From NCBI GenBank assembly GCA_963840925.1, contig CAWJAY010000055.1:62001-126000 (forward strand): a stretch of DNA of 64,000 nt. The letters are read 5' to 3'. The first letter of the stretch is position 1, and each line of letters begins with the position of its first letter. This DNA is from DATAOG01 sp963840925 (lineage in GTDB: Bacteria > Pseudomonadota > Alphaproteobacteria > Geminicoccales > Geminicoccaceae). A program made the position numbers and the translations under genes. Below, in pieces: positions 9,742 through 17,947 of the stretch. Under the pieces are notes generated by a model that saw only the letters and a program-made list of their open reading frames with translations, did no database searches and had not been told where the DNA came from.

Positions 9742-10233
9742 TCAGGAATGGTCGGCGGAATCTACGGCCTCAGGCCAGAAGTCGCCGAGCACCTGGTCCA
9801 GGGCGTAGGGACAACGCTCGGGGAAACGGTCGGCGATCCGGGCTTCGCCGTAGGCTGCCAACTTCTGGCGAAGGTCCGTCCGGGCACGGTCGTAAAGGTC
9901 GGGCAGCCGCCCCTTGAGATCCCGGCGCAAGCTCGCGGTCAGGCGATCCTCGATCTCGCTGCGGAAATTGACGACCTCCGCGATCCAACCGGGGCGCGGC
10001 TCTTGCGCTGGCGAGAACTCAAGCAGCAGCAGATGCTCGAGGACGCGGCGGGTCCAGCTGCGCAGCGAATTGCGTTCACTCTTGCCCAAGTCGGCGATCT
10101 CCTCGGCAATGTGCGCGAGGTCGAGGGGCAGGTTCGGCCGCGAGCGCGCGAAGCGGCGAAGCTCCTTGGCCTGGGCCCGGGTCCAGGCATAGAAGTCGTC
10201 TTCATAGAGATCCGCGGCCGGTTGGTGGCTCAT
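9742..10233 (-). CDS. DUF29-family protein (paralogue 2 of a tandem pair)
   Basis: A 163-aa protein of the DUF29 family, of unknown function and common in alphaproteobacteria and cyanobacteria. Family features are the N-terminal YEDDFYAWTRAQAKELRR, then LDLAHIAEEIADLGKSE, a helix LRSWTRRVLEHLLLLEFSP, and the C-terminal CPYALDQVLGDFWP. The start is ATG 10233, overlapping the stop of the upstream paralogue as ATGA. It is clearly a duplicate of its neighbour and the two are probably co-translated. Confidence 0.88.
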   Translation of the reverse strand: MSHQPAADLYEDDFYAWTRAQAKELRRFARSRPNLPLDLAHIAEEIADLGKSERNSLRSWTRRVLEHLLLLEFSPAQEPRPGWIAEVVNFRSEIEDRLTASLRRDLKGRLPDLYDRARTDLRQKLAAYGEARIADRFPERCPYALDQVLGDFWPEAVDSADHS

Positions 10234-10724
10234 GGCCAAGCCCCGTCGTTCCGCAGCGAGGCCGGCCAGAATGCGCCGAGCACTTGATCCAGCGTATACG
10301 GACAGCGCGCAGGGAGACGTGCCGCGACCTCACTCTCGCCATAGATGCGCAGCCTCTCCACCATGTCTGACTGAGCCTGGTCGTAGAGGCGCGGCAGGTG
10401 GCGCTTGAGATCCCGCCTCAACGTGGCACTCAGATGGTCGTCGATCTCGCGGCGCAAGGTCACGATCTCATTGATTGAGCCCCGCCGGGGATCGCGAGCA
10501 GGTGAGTGCTCCAGCAGGAGCAGATGCTCGATGATTCGTCGCGTCCAGCTGCGGAGTCTCTTGCGTTGCTCGGCGCCCAAGTCGGCGATCTCCTCGGCGA
10601 TGTGCGCGAGGTCGAGGGGCACGTTGGGCTGCGAGCGCGCGAACCGACGCAGCTCACGCGCCTGCGCCCGGGTCCAGGCGTAGAAGTCCTGCTCGTAGAG
10701 CCGTTTGATCGGGACCGCGCTCAT
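10230..10724 (-). CDS. DUF29-family protein (paralogue 1 of a tandem pair)
   Basis: A 164-aa DUF29 protein, near-identical in layout to the following gene: YEQDFYAWTRAQARELRR, LDLAHIAEEIADLG, LRSWTRRIIEHLLLLEHSP and CPYTLDQVLGAFWP. Function unknown. The pair sits between leuD and hicB, inside what is otherwise a leuC-leuD-leuB run. Two more, more distant, members lie at 56279-56740 and 61370-61834. Confidence 0.88.
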   Translation of the reverse strand: MSAVPIKRLYEQDFYAWTRAQARELRRFARSQPNVPLDLAHIAEEIADLGAEQRKRLRSWTRRIIEHLLLLEHSPARDPRRGSINEIVTLRREIDDHLSATLRRDLKRHLPRLYDQAQSDMVERLRIYGESEVAARLPARCPYTLDQVLGAFWPASLRNDGAWP

Positions 10725-10779
10725 GGTTCAGCCTAACGTGCCGGGCGGCTTTAGGGCAATGTATGCAGCAGCCTCACGC

Positions 10780-11067
10780 TCAGGCGGGCCCTCTTTCCCT
10801 CGCCTCGGCCCGCACGAGCTGCCGCGCGACCTCGGCGACATCCGGCTCGATCGGTCGGGCCAGATCATCGAGGCGGCTTGGTGCCGGGATCTCTTCACCG
10901 CCCTCCATGATCAGGGCGATATGGGCAGCCAGCGCCTCCTCGGCATTCAACGGGGCTTCCTGGAGGGTGTTGCCGCCGCTCGTGCAGCCTGGGACATCCG
11001 GAAAAAAGACGCTGTAGCCGGTCTCGTCGTCGCCCTCGATGATTGCAGGGTAGTGACGAACCGGCAT
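10780..11067 (-). CDS. hicB: HicB-family antitoxin
   Basis: A 95-aa HicB-type protein. The N-terminal partial RNase H-like fold is recognised from HYPAIIEGDDETGYSVFFPDVPGCTSGGNTLQEA followed by NAEEALAAHI. Such proteins neutralise HicA mRNA interferases. Here the preceding hicA is cut down to its last 30 codons (see 11069-11161), ending one base before this ATG. HicB is therefore an orphan antitoxin or now serves another role. Confidence 0.88.
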   Translation of the reverse strand: MPVRHYPAIIEGDDETGYSVFFPDVPGCTSGGNTLQEAPLNAEEALAAHIALIMEGGEEIPAPSRLDDLARPIEPDVAEVARQLVRAEARERGPA

Positions 11068-11068
11068 C

Positions 11069-11161
11069 TCAGTCCGTCCGCAATCTGACGCCGCCCCGGC
11101 GCTCGATGCTTGTCAGCGTGCCGATCCCGATGTCCCTCAGCGGGTGCGCATAGCCAATTGC
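11069..11161 (-). pseudogene. hicA: C-terminal remnant of a HicA toxin gene
   Basis: Immediately after the leuC stop, and in the same frame, the sequence reads AIGYAHPLRDIGIGTLTSIE then RRGGVRLRTD and a TGA. This matches the end of HicA toxins, which typically read VPHP..DIPIGTL.SI..QAG. The N-terminal part, including the catalytic histidine region, is missing because leuC occupies that DNA. The stop is one base before hicB ATG, the normal hicA-hicB spacing. A deletion that fused the end of leuC to an old hicAB locus is the simplest reading. Confidence 0.7.
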
Positions 11162-12568
11162 CTACACCAGCTTGCGCACGTCGGTGATCCGGCCGGTGAT
11201 CGCGGCGGCCGCGGCCATCGCGGGCGACATCAGGTGGGTGCGGCCGCCCTTGCCCTGGCGGCCCTCGAAGTTGCGGTTGGACGTGCTGGCGCAGCGCTCG
11301 CCGGGCTGCAGCTGGTCGGGGTTCATGCCCAGGCACATCGAGCAGCCGGCCTCGCGCCACTCGAAGCCGGCATCGAGGAAGATCCGGTCGAGCCCCTCCT
11401 CCTCGGCCTGGTGCTTGATCAGGCCGGAGCCGGGCACGACCATCGCCTGGACGCTGCTCGCGACCCGTTTGCCCCTGACGACCTCGGCGGCGGCGCGCAG
11501 GTCCTCGATCCGGGCGTTGGTGCACGAGCCGAAGAACACCTTGTCGACCCGGATCTCGGCGATTGGCGTGTCCGGCGCGAGGCCCATGTACTCGAGCGCC
11601 CGCTCCATCGCCGCGCGCCGCGCCGGATCAGGCTCCCGTCGCGGGTCGGGGACCTTGCCGGAGACCGGCTGGACGTCCTGGGGGCTGGTACCCCAGGTCA
11701 CCTGCGGCTCGATCAGGGCGGCATCCAGCGTCACCTCCTTGTCGTAGCGGGCGCCCGGGTCGGAGGGCAGGGTCCGCCAGCTTGCGACCGCCTGCTCGAA
11801 GGCGCCGGCCTTGGGCGCCATCGGCCGGCCCTGAAGATAGTGGAACGTGGTCTCGTCGGGCGCGATCAGGCCGGCCCGCGCGCCCGCCTCGATCGACATG
11901 TTGCAGATCGTCATGCGCCCGGCCATCGACAGGCCGCGCACCACATCGCCCGCGTATTCGATCACGTGGCCGGTGCCGCCCGCGGTGCCGATCTTGCCGA
12001 TGATCGCGAGGATCACGTCCTTGGCAGTGACCCCGAACGGCAGGTCGCCGGCGACGCTGACCCGCATGTTGAGCGGCCGCTTCTGGAGCAAGGTCTGGGT
12101 CGCCAGCACGTGCTCGACCTCGGAGGTGCCGATGCCGAAGGCGAGCGCGCCGAAGGCGCCATGGGTCGAGGTGTGGCTGTCGCCGCAGACGATCGTCGTC
12201 CCGGGCAGCGTGAAGCCCTGCTCGGGGCCGATGATGTGCACGATGCCCTGGCGGATGTCCTCGACGTCGAACAGCTCGATGCCGAACTCACGGCAGTTCT
12301 GCTGCAGCGTCTCGACCTGGAGCCGGGACTGCGGCTCGGCGATGCCCTTGGAGCGATCGGTGGTCGGGACGTTGTGGTCGGGGACCGCGAGCGTGGCATC
12401 GGGCCGGCGCACCTTGCGCCCGGTCTGGCGGAGACCCTCGAAGGCCTGTGGGCTGGTCACCTCGTGGACCAGATGGCGGTCGATGTAGATCAGGCAGGTG
12501 CCATCGTCCTGCCGCTCGACCACGTGCGCATCCCAGATCTTGTCGAACAGCGTTCTGGCTTCGGCCAT
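11162..12568 (-). CDS. leuC: 3-isopropylmalate dehydratase large subunit
   Basis: LeuC is the aconitase-type [4Fe-4S] subunit that isomerises 2- to 3-isopropylmalate. The 468-aa protein has TLFDKIWDAHVV at its start, GDSHTSTHGAFGALAFGIGT, and the three cluster cysteines in GSCTNARIEDL and GCSMCLGMNPDQL. The start ATG 12568 has GGAGG eight bases upstream; a longer open frame does not match the family. It follows rplS as in many alphaproteobacteria. Confidence 0.97.
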   Translation of the reverse strand: MAEARTLFDKIWDAHVVERQDDGTCLIYIDRHLVHEVTSPQAFEGLRQTGRKVRRPDATLAVPDHNVPTTDRSKGIAEPQSRLQVETLQQNCREFGIELFDVEDIRQGIVHIIGPEQGFTLPGTTIVCGDSHTSTHGAFGALAFGIGTSEVEHVLATQTLLQKRPLNMRVSVAGDLPFGVTAKDVILAIIGKIGTAGGTGHVIEYAGDVVRGLSMAGRMTICNMSIEAGARAGLIAPDETTFHYLQGRPMAPKAGAFEQAVASWRTLPSDPGARYDKEVTLDAALIEPQVTWGTSPQDVQPVSGKVPDPRREPDPARRAAMERALEYMGLAPDTPIAEIRVDKVFFGSCTNARIEDLRAAAEVVRGKRVASSVQAMVVPGSGLIKHQAEEEGLDRIFLDAGFEWREAGCSMCLGMNPDQLQPGERCASTSNRNFEGRQGKGGRTHLMSPAMAAAAAITGRITDVRKLV

Positions 12569-12611
12569 GACCTTGCCTCCCCAAAGCCTGCCGGTGGTCC
12601 TTGGCCGCCGG

Positions 12612-13049
12612 TCACTCCTCGGTGCCGCCGTTGCCGCCGGCATCCTCTGCCCCGGCGCCATTGGCATCCTCGGCGCGAGCGCGCCCGCGCTCATCGCGCC
12701 GCTCGCTGATCCTGGCCGCCTTGCCGGTCCGGCCGCGCAGATAGTAGAGCTTGGCCCGCCGCACCCGGCCCCGGCGCAGGACCTCGATCCCGGCGATCTG
12801 GGGGCTGTATAGCGGGAAGATCCGCTCGACCCCCTCGCCGTAGCTGATCTTGCGGACCGTGAAGGCCGAGTTGAGGCCGCGGTTCTTGCGCGCGATGCAC
12901 ACGCCCTCGAAGGCCTGGACGCGCTCGCGCGAGCCCTCGACGACCTTGACGTTGACCCGGATCGTGTCGCCGGGCGCGAAGTCGGGGATCGGGCGATCGG
13001 CCGTGAGCTCTGCGATCTGTTCCTGTTCGAGCTGTTGGATCACGTTCAT
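12612..13049 (-). CDS. rplS: 50S ribosomal protein L19
   Basis: L19 lies at the 30S-50S interface. The 145-aa protein has MNVIQQLEQEQIAELTA, GDTIRVNVKVVEGSRERVQ, FEGVCIARKNRGLNSAFTVR and KLYYLRGRTGKAARI. The C-terminal tail is longer than in E. coli and rich in Gly, Ala and Glu, as is common in alphaproteobacteria. The start ATG 13049 has GAGG upstream. It is the last translational gene of the ffh-rpsP-rimM-trmD-rplS run. Confidence 0.97.
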   Translation of the reverse strand: MNVIQQLEQEQIAELTADRPIPDFAPGDTIRVNVKVVEGSRERVQAFEGVCIARKNRGLNSAFTVRKISYGEGVERIFPLYSPQIAGIEVLRRGRVRRAKLYYLRGRTGKAARISERRDERGRARAEDANGAGAEDAGGNGGTEE

Positions 13050-13057
13050 GGCAAACC

Positions 13058-13819
13058 TCACTGGTCATCGGCCCGAGGGATCGGCCCGCCGGCGCGGCCG
13101 TGCGCGCTACCGGCGGCGAGATGGCGCGCCCAGAGATCCGGCCGGCGCATCCGGGTGGCAAGCTCGGCCTGCTGGCGGCGCCAGGCCCGGATCTCGGCGT
13201 GGTGCCCGGACACAAGGACCGCAGGCACCGGCCGGCCTTCCCAGACCTTGGGCCTGGTGTAGTGCGGGTACTCGAGCAGGCCGCCCGCGAAGCTTTCCTC
13301 ATCGAGCGAGGCGCTGGCGCCGATCACGCCCGGCAGCAGGCGCACGCAGGCATCGAGCAGCGCGAGCGCAGCCGGCTCGCCGCCCGACAGCACGATATCG
13401 CCGAGACTGACCTCCTCGAGCGCCCGGGCCTCGATGACCCGCTGGTCGACGCCTTCGAAGCGGCCGCATAAGACCACAACTCCGGGGCCATCGGCAAGCG
13501 CCTGGACCCGCGCCTGGTCGAGCGGGGCGCCGCGCGCGCTGAGATAAAGGAGCGGTCGCTCCGGTCCGGCGGCGAGCGCGTGGTCGAGCGCGCGCGCGAT
13601 CACGTCCGGGCGCATGACCATGCCGGCGCCGCCGCCGAACGGCAGGTCGTCGACGGTCCGGTGCCGATCGCTCGCGAACTCGCGCAGGTTGACGGTGGCC
13701 AGCGACCAGATGCCCTGCTGCAGCGCGCGCCCGGCCAGCGAACAGGCGAGCGGGCCCGGAAACATCTCCGGGAACAGGCTGAGCACGGTCGCGGCCCAGG
13801 GTCCGGCGCGCTCGCTCAT
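13058..13819 (-). CDS. trmD: tRNA (guanine37-N1)-methyltransferase
   Basis: TrmD methylates G37 of tRNAs reading CNN codons, preventing frameshifting. The 253-aa SPOUT-class protein has TVLSLFPEMFPGPL, DDLPFGGGAGMVMRPD, the knot region VVVLCGRFEGVDQRVIE and DIVLSGGEPAALALLDA, and LLEYPHYTRPKVWEGR. The start ATG overlaps the rimM stop (ATGA), and the gene ends nine bases before rplS. Confidence 0.97.
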   Translation of the reverse strand: MSERAGPWAATVLSLFPEMFPGPLACSLAGRALQQGIWSLATVNLREFASDRHRTVDDLPFGGGAGMVMRPDVIARALDHALAAGPERPLLYLSARGAPLDQARVQALADGPGVVVLCGRFEGVDQRVIEARALEEVSLGDIVLSGGEPAALALLDACVRLLPGVIGASASLDEESFAGGLLEYPHYTRPKVWEGRPVPAVLVSGHHAEIRAWRRQQAELATRMRRPDLWARHLAAGSAHGRAGGPIPRADDQ

Positions 13820-14379
13820 GGCCGCGCCTCCGCGCCGTCCGTCCCGGACGCCTGCTGGTCGACCAGCAATTCCGCCGGCGGCTCGACGATCAGCTGGCCG
13901 CGCGCCAGATCGACCATAGGCACGGTCCGGCGATCGAACGGCAGGCTCAGCACGCGGCCGTCGTCGGCCGCGATCTCGATCAGATCGCCGGCGCCGAAAT
14001 TGCCCAGACAGCGCACCGTGCCGAGCCGGGCGCCGTCCGGCCGCAGCGCGACCAGGCCTTCGAGATCGGCATGGTAGAACTCATCCGGTCCGGGGGCCGG
14101 CAGGGCCGCGCGCGGGACGAACAGCAGGGTGCCTGCGAGCGCCTCGGCCGCGGTCCGGTCAGCGATGCCCTCGGCGCGCGCGAGGACGCCGCCGCGCGCC
14201 TCGCCGATGAGCTTCAGCTCGAACCGGCGCTGGCCATTGCGGTCATAGAGCGGACCGTAAGCGGCGACGTCGGCCGGCCGTTCGGTGAAGCAGCGGAGCT
14301 TGAGCGCGCCGGAGAGGCCGTGCGCGGCCACGATCCTGGCCACGCAGACCCACGCCGAAGCTTGTCGCCGTTCGACCAT
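13816..14379 (-). CDS. rimM: 16S rRNA processing/30S maturation protein RimM
   Basis: RimM binds S19 and helps mature the 30S head. The 187-aa protein has the N-terminal RimM fold (VCVARIVAAHGLSGALKLR, ADVAAYGPLYD) and the C-terminal PRC-barrel (DEFYHADLEGLVALRPDGARLGT). It overlaps trmD by four bases, which is the conserved order of this operon. Confidence 0.95.
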   Translation of the reverse strand: MVERRQASAWVCVARIVAAHGLSGALKLRCFTERPADVAAYGPLYDRNGQRRFELKLIGEARGGVLARAEGIADRTAAEALAGTLLFVPRAALPAPGPDEFYHADLEGLVALRPDGARLGTVRCLGNFGAGDLIEIAADDGRVLSLPFDRRTVPMVDLARGQLIVEPPAELLVDQQASGTDGAEARP

Positions 14380-14418
14380 GAGCGCTGGTTCCGCACGACG
14401 CCTCGCGCACCCGGTCCG

Positions 14419-14757
14419 TCAGGCGCCGGCGGCCGCGGCCGCCTCGGCCCGCTTGACCTCAAGCTCCCGGGCCCGCTTGCCGGTGCCGCGGTGCTTGGCC
14501 GTATCCGAGGTGATGCCGGCGCCATCCAGGAAGCGCGCGACCCGGTCGCTGGGCTTGGCGCCGGTCGCGAGCCAATGCCGGATGCGCTCCTCGCGCAACA
14601 CGATCCGCGAGGGGTGGTCGCTCGGCAGCAGCGGGTTGTAGGTGCCGAGCTTCTCGAGAAAGCGACCATCGCGCGGGCTTCTCGAGTCGGTCGCGACGAT
14701 CCGGTAGACCGGCCGCTTCTTGGTGCCGCCGCGGGCCAGGCGAAGGCGAACGCTCAT
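14419..14757 (-). CDS. rpsP: 30S ribosomal protein S16
   Basis: The 112-aa protein has the S16 signature SVRLRLARGGTKKRPVYRIV, then DGRFLEKLGTYNPL and ERIRHWLATGAKPSDRVARF. The alanine-rich tail is usual for alphaproteobacteria. The start ATG 14757 has AGGA upstream; a nine-codon extension is open but not family sequence. It should directly follow ffh, but an Uma2 gene intervenes. Confidence 0.97.
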   Translation of the reverse strand: MSVRLRLARGGTKKRPVYRIVATDSRSPRDGRFLEKLGTYNPLLPSDHPSRIVLREERIRHWLATGAKPSDRVARFLDGAGITSDTAKHRGTGKRARELEVKRAEAAAAAGA

Positions 14758-14918
14758 CGATCCAATCCTGCTCGACCGCGCCACGAGCGGGCTCGGCGGT
14801 CGATCGCATCAGGGGACATGACCGGGGGGTCCGGCCGCCGGCCGGGTGCACGGCGGCCGAAGAAGTAGTCGCCCGGCTGCTAGCGGTCAAGCCTCGACTT
14901 GCCGCGCCGGGCACGGCT

Positions 14919-15530
14919 TCAGCCGGAGCGCGGCGAGCCGTCGGCCGCCATCCCGGGAGAAGCTGGTGGCGTGAAGCTGACCCGCGCGAAGATCTCGGCG
15001 AGGCCGAGCTCGACGCCGAGCGCGTCAAGTCGCAGACGCGGGTCCAGTCCCAGGTGAATCAAGCTTCGCCAGCTGCCGTCGTCGGCGCGCGTGGCGACCT
15101 CCGCTCCTGCTTCGTCCTGGTCGATCAGCAGGTAGTGCCGCAGCGAGGGGATCGTTTGGTACGCCCAGCGTTTGTGCCCATGATCGCGTGCCGCGGTACT
15201 CTCTGAAAGTACCTCGACGACGATCACCGGCGTCTCGAGCTGGGTTGCCTTTCCCGGAATCTCGCCGCACGCGACAACCACGTCCGGATACATGACGTCA
15301 CCGGCGGGCGTCGTCACCTTGATGTCGCTGGTGAAGACCTCGCAGCCGCTGCCTCGTAGGGGGGACATTAGCGCTTCGGCGACGTTGCGGGTGATCCGGT
15401 TGTGGTCGATCGTGCCGCCGGTCATCATCCGGACGACCCCGCGCAGCCGTTCGTAGCGCTCGGGCTGCTCGCGCTCCCAGGTAAGGAAGTCGGCCAGCGA
15501 TTGCTGCCCGAGGTCGAGTGCGGTCGCCAT
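14919..15530 (-). CDS. Uma2-family (DUF820) restriction endonuclease-like protein
   Basis: A 203-aa Uma2-family protein, a PD-(D/E)XK-fold group of unknown role, very abundant in cyanobacteria and present in some proteobacteria. Visible features are EREQPERYERLRGVVRMMTG, VMYPDVVVACGE with the active-site aspartate, and TPVIVVEVLSEST with the glutamate. The start ATG 15530 has AGGAGGGG six bases upstream. It is inserted between ffh and rpsP on the same strand, so it is probably co-transcribed with ribosome and SRP genes. Confidence 0.88.
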   Translation of the reverse strand: MATALDLGQQSLADFLTWEREQPERYERLRGVVRMMTGGTIDHNRITRNVAEALMSPLRGSGCEVFTSDIKVTTPAGDVMYPDVVVACGEIPGKATQLETPVIVVEVLSESTAARDHGHKRWAYQTIPSLRHYLLIDQDEAGAEVATRADDGSWRSLIHLGLDPRLRLDALGVELGLAEIFARVSFTPPASPGMAADGSPRSG

Positions 15531-15588
15531 CTGACCCCTCCTGCGTGGCGACATGGTAAAGGATGGTCGCTCCTTCCGGAATTCCGAA

Positions 15589-16941
15589 CTACCGTGGCAG
15601 CAGGCCCGGCGGCAGGCCGCGGCCGAGGAACGGCCGATCGCCCATCTTCTTGACCCGCTTCATCATCGTCTGCATCTGCTGGTGCTGCTTCAAGAGCTTG
15701 TTGACCTCCTGCACGGAGAGGCCCGCGCCGGCCGCGATCCGGCGCTTGCGCGAGGCGTGGATGACCTTCGGATTACGCCGCTCGTAAAGGGTCATCGAGC
15801 TCACGATCGCGATCTGGCGGCCGATCATCCGGTCGTCGAGCTTGGCCTCGGCGAGCTGCTGCTTGATCTTCTGCACCCCTGGCAGCAGGCCGAGAATGCT
15901 GCTCATGCCGCCCATCTTGCGCATCTGCCTGAGCTGGCCCGCGAGATCGTCGAGGTCGAAGCTGCCCTTTTGCATCTTGGCCGCGAGCTTTTCCGCTTCC
16001 GCCTGGTCGACCGCCTCGCTCACCTTCTCGACCAGCGAGACGACGTCGCCCATGCCGAGGATGCGAGATGCCATCCGGTCGGGGTGGAACGGCTCGAGCG
16101 CTTCCAGCTTCTCGCCGGTGCCGACCAGCTTGATCGGCTGGCCGGTGACCGCGCGCATGCTGAGCGCGGCGCCGCCGCGGGCATCGCCGTCGATCCGGGT
16201 CAAAACGATGCCCGAGATGCCGATCCGCTCGTGGAAGCTGCGCGCGAGGTTGACCGCGTCCTGGCCGGTCAGCGCGTCGGCGACCAGCAGCGTCTCCTGC
16301 GGCTGGACGCGGTCGCGCACCGCGGCCAGCTCGGTCATCAGCGCCTCATCGATGTGCAGCCGGCCGGCGGTGTCCAGGATCAGCGCGTCGTAGCCCTGGC
16401 GCTGGGCGCTCTCGAGCGCGCGCGCGGCGATCGCGAGCGGCGCCTCGCCGACGACGACCGGCAGGCTGTCGACGCCGGCCTGGCGGGCGAGCACCGCAAG
16501 CTGCTCCTGGGCCGCCGGGCGCTGGACGTCGAGCGAGGCGAGCAGAACCTTCTGGCGCGCCCGCGTCCGCAGCCGAAGGCCGAGCTTGGCGCTGGTCGTG
16601 GTCTTGCCCGAGCCCTGCAGGCCGACCATCAGCAGCACCCGCGGCGGCGCCCCCGCGAGGGCGAGATCCTGCGCCTCGCCGCCGAGCAGCTCGACCAGGC
16701 GGTCGTTGACCACCTTGACCACCATCTGGCCGGGCGTGACGCTGCGCAGCACCTCCTGGCCGACCGCGCGCTCGCGGATGCCGGCGATGAAGTCCTTGAC
16801 CACCGGCAGCGCGACGTCGGCCTCGAGCAGCGCGACCCGGATGTCGCGCAGCGCCGCCTCGACGTCGGCCTCGGTGAGCGCGCCGCGGCGGCGCAGCCGA
16901 TCGAACACGGAGCCGAGTTGGCCGGAGAGAGATTCGAACAT
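15589..16941 (-). CDS. ffh: Signal recognition particle protein Ffh
   Basis: Ffh binds signal sequences and 4.5S RNA and delivers ribosomes to FtsY. The 450-aa protein has the N domain, the G domain with GLQGSGKTTTSAKLG, DTAGRLHIDEALM, TRIDGDARGGAAL and VGTGEKLEALEPFHPDRM, and the Met-rich M domain with KMQKGSFDLDDLAGQLRQM, GGMSSILGLLPG and the RNA-binding SRKRRIAAGAG. I place the start at ATG 16941 (MFESLSGQLG) to match the family; an ATG four codons earlier is also possible. It diverges from dapF. Confidence 0.97.
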   Translation of the reverse strand: MFESLSGQLGSVFDRLRRRGALTEADVEAALRDIRVALLEADVALPVVKDFIAGIRERAVGQEVLRSVTPGQMVVKVVNDRLVELLGGEAQDLALAGAPPRVLLMVGLQGSGKTTTSAKLGLRLRTRARQKVLLASLDVQRPAAQEQLAVLARQAGVDSLPVVVGEAPLAIAARALESAQRQGYDALILDTAGRLHIDEALMTELAAVRDRVQPQETLLVADALTGQDAVNLARSFHERIGISGIVLTRIDGDARGGAALSMRAVTGQPIKLVGTGEKLEALEPFHPDRMASRILGMGDVVSLVEKVSEAVDQAEAEKLAAKMQKGSFDLDDLAGQLRQMRKMGGMSSILGLLPGVQKIKQQLAEAKLDDRMIGRQIAIVSSMTLYERRNPKVIHASRKRRIAAGAGLSVQEVNKLLKQHQQMQTMMKRVKKMGDRPFLGRGLPPGLLPR

Positions 16942-17104
16942 TCGGATCACCATCGCTGGCGCCAGCGCCGGCAGCGCGCGCTCGGGCAGGGGGCGGGACG
17001 GCGCGAAATGTCGGGGCGGGCGCCTTCGAAGTCAAGCCGCGGCCCAAGCTTGGCGCCGATTTGCCGGTTGCGCCGGCCTGTCCGATCGCCATATTGGCAG
17101 CGCC

Positions 17105-17947
17105 ATGGACGAGCTCGACTTTTACAAGATGCAGGGGCTGGGCAACGACTTCGTGATCCTCGATCGACGGAGCGGCAAGCTGTCGCTCTCGGCCACCCAG
17201 ATCCGCCGAATCGCCGACCGCAGGCTCGGCGTCGGCTGCGATCAGCTGCTCTGCCTCGAGCCCTCGGAGCGGGCGGATCTGTTCATGCGCGTCTACAATG
17301 CCGACGGCATCGAGGTCGGCGCCTGCGGCAACGGCACCCGGGCGGTCGCGCGCCTGATCATGGAGGAGCGGGGCGGCAGTCGGGCGGCGATCGAGACCGC
17401 GGCCGGCGTGCTGCCTGTGACCGTTAGCGTCCAGGGCTACAGCGTCGATATGGGCCGGCCGCGCTTCGGCTGGGACGAGATCCCGCTGGCGCGGCCGATG
17501 GATACGCTGACGCTCGCGCTCGAGCTCGGCCCGCTGGCGCGGCCGGTCGGGGTCAACGTTGGCAATCCGCACGCGGTCTTTTTCGTCGACGACGCCGAGG
17601 CCGTGCCGCTGGCCGAGCTCGGGCCCGTGCTCGAGCGCGATCCGCTGTTCCCCGAGCGGGCCAACATCGGGGTCGCCGAGATCCGCCATCGCCGCTCGAT
17701 CCGGCTCCGGGTCTGGGAGCGCGGCGCCGGCCTGACCCAGGCCTGCGGCAGCGGCGCCTGCGCCGCGCTGGTGGCGGCGGTGCGCCGCGACCTGACCGAG
17801 CGCGCGGCCGAGGTCCGCCTTGATGGCGGCGCACTCAAGATCGCCTGGAACGAGGCCGATCGGGTCATGATGACCGGGCCGGCAGGGCACACTTTCAGGG
17901 GGCGGCTCGACCCGGAGATGCTGGCGGTCACGGAGGCGCGGCCATGA
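17105..17947 (+). CDS. dapF: Diaminopimelate epimerase
   Basis: DapF converts LL- to meso-diaminopimelate for lysine and peptidoglycan. The 280-aa protein has FYKMQGLGNDFVILD, the first catalytic cysteine in GACGNGTRAVARL and the second in TQACGSGACAALVAA, with GNPHAVFFVDD between. The 163 bp back to the ffh start should contain both divergent promoters. The stop overlaps the next start as ATGA. Confidence 0.97.
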   Translation: MDELDFYKMQGLGNDFVILDRRSGKLSLSATQIRRIADRRLGVGCDQLLCLEPSERADLFMRVYNADGIEVGACGNGTRAVARLIMEERGGSRAAIETAAGVLPVTVSVQGYSVDMGRPRFGWDEIPLARPMDTLTLALELGPLARPVGVNVGNPHAVFFVDDAEAVPLAELGPVLERDPLFPERANIGVAEIRHRRSIRLRVWERGAGLTQACGSGACAALVAAVRRDLTERAAEVRLDGGALKIAWNEADRVMMTGPAGHTFRGRLDPEMLAVTEARP

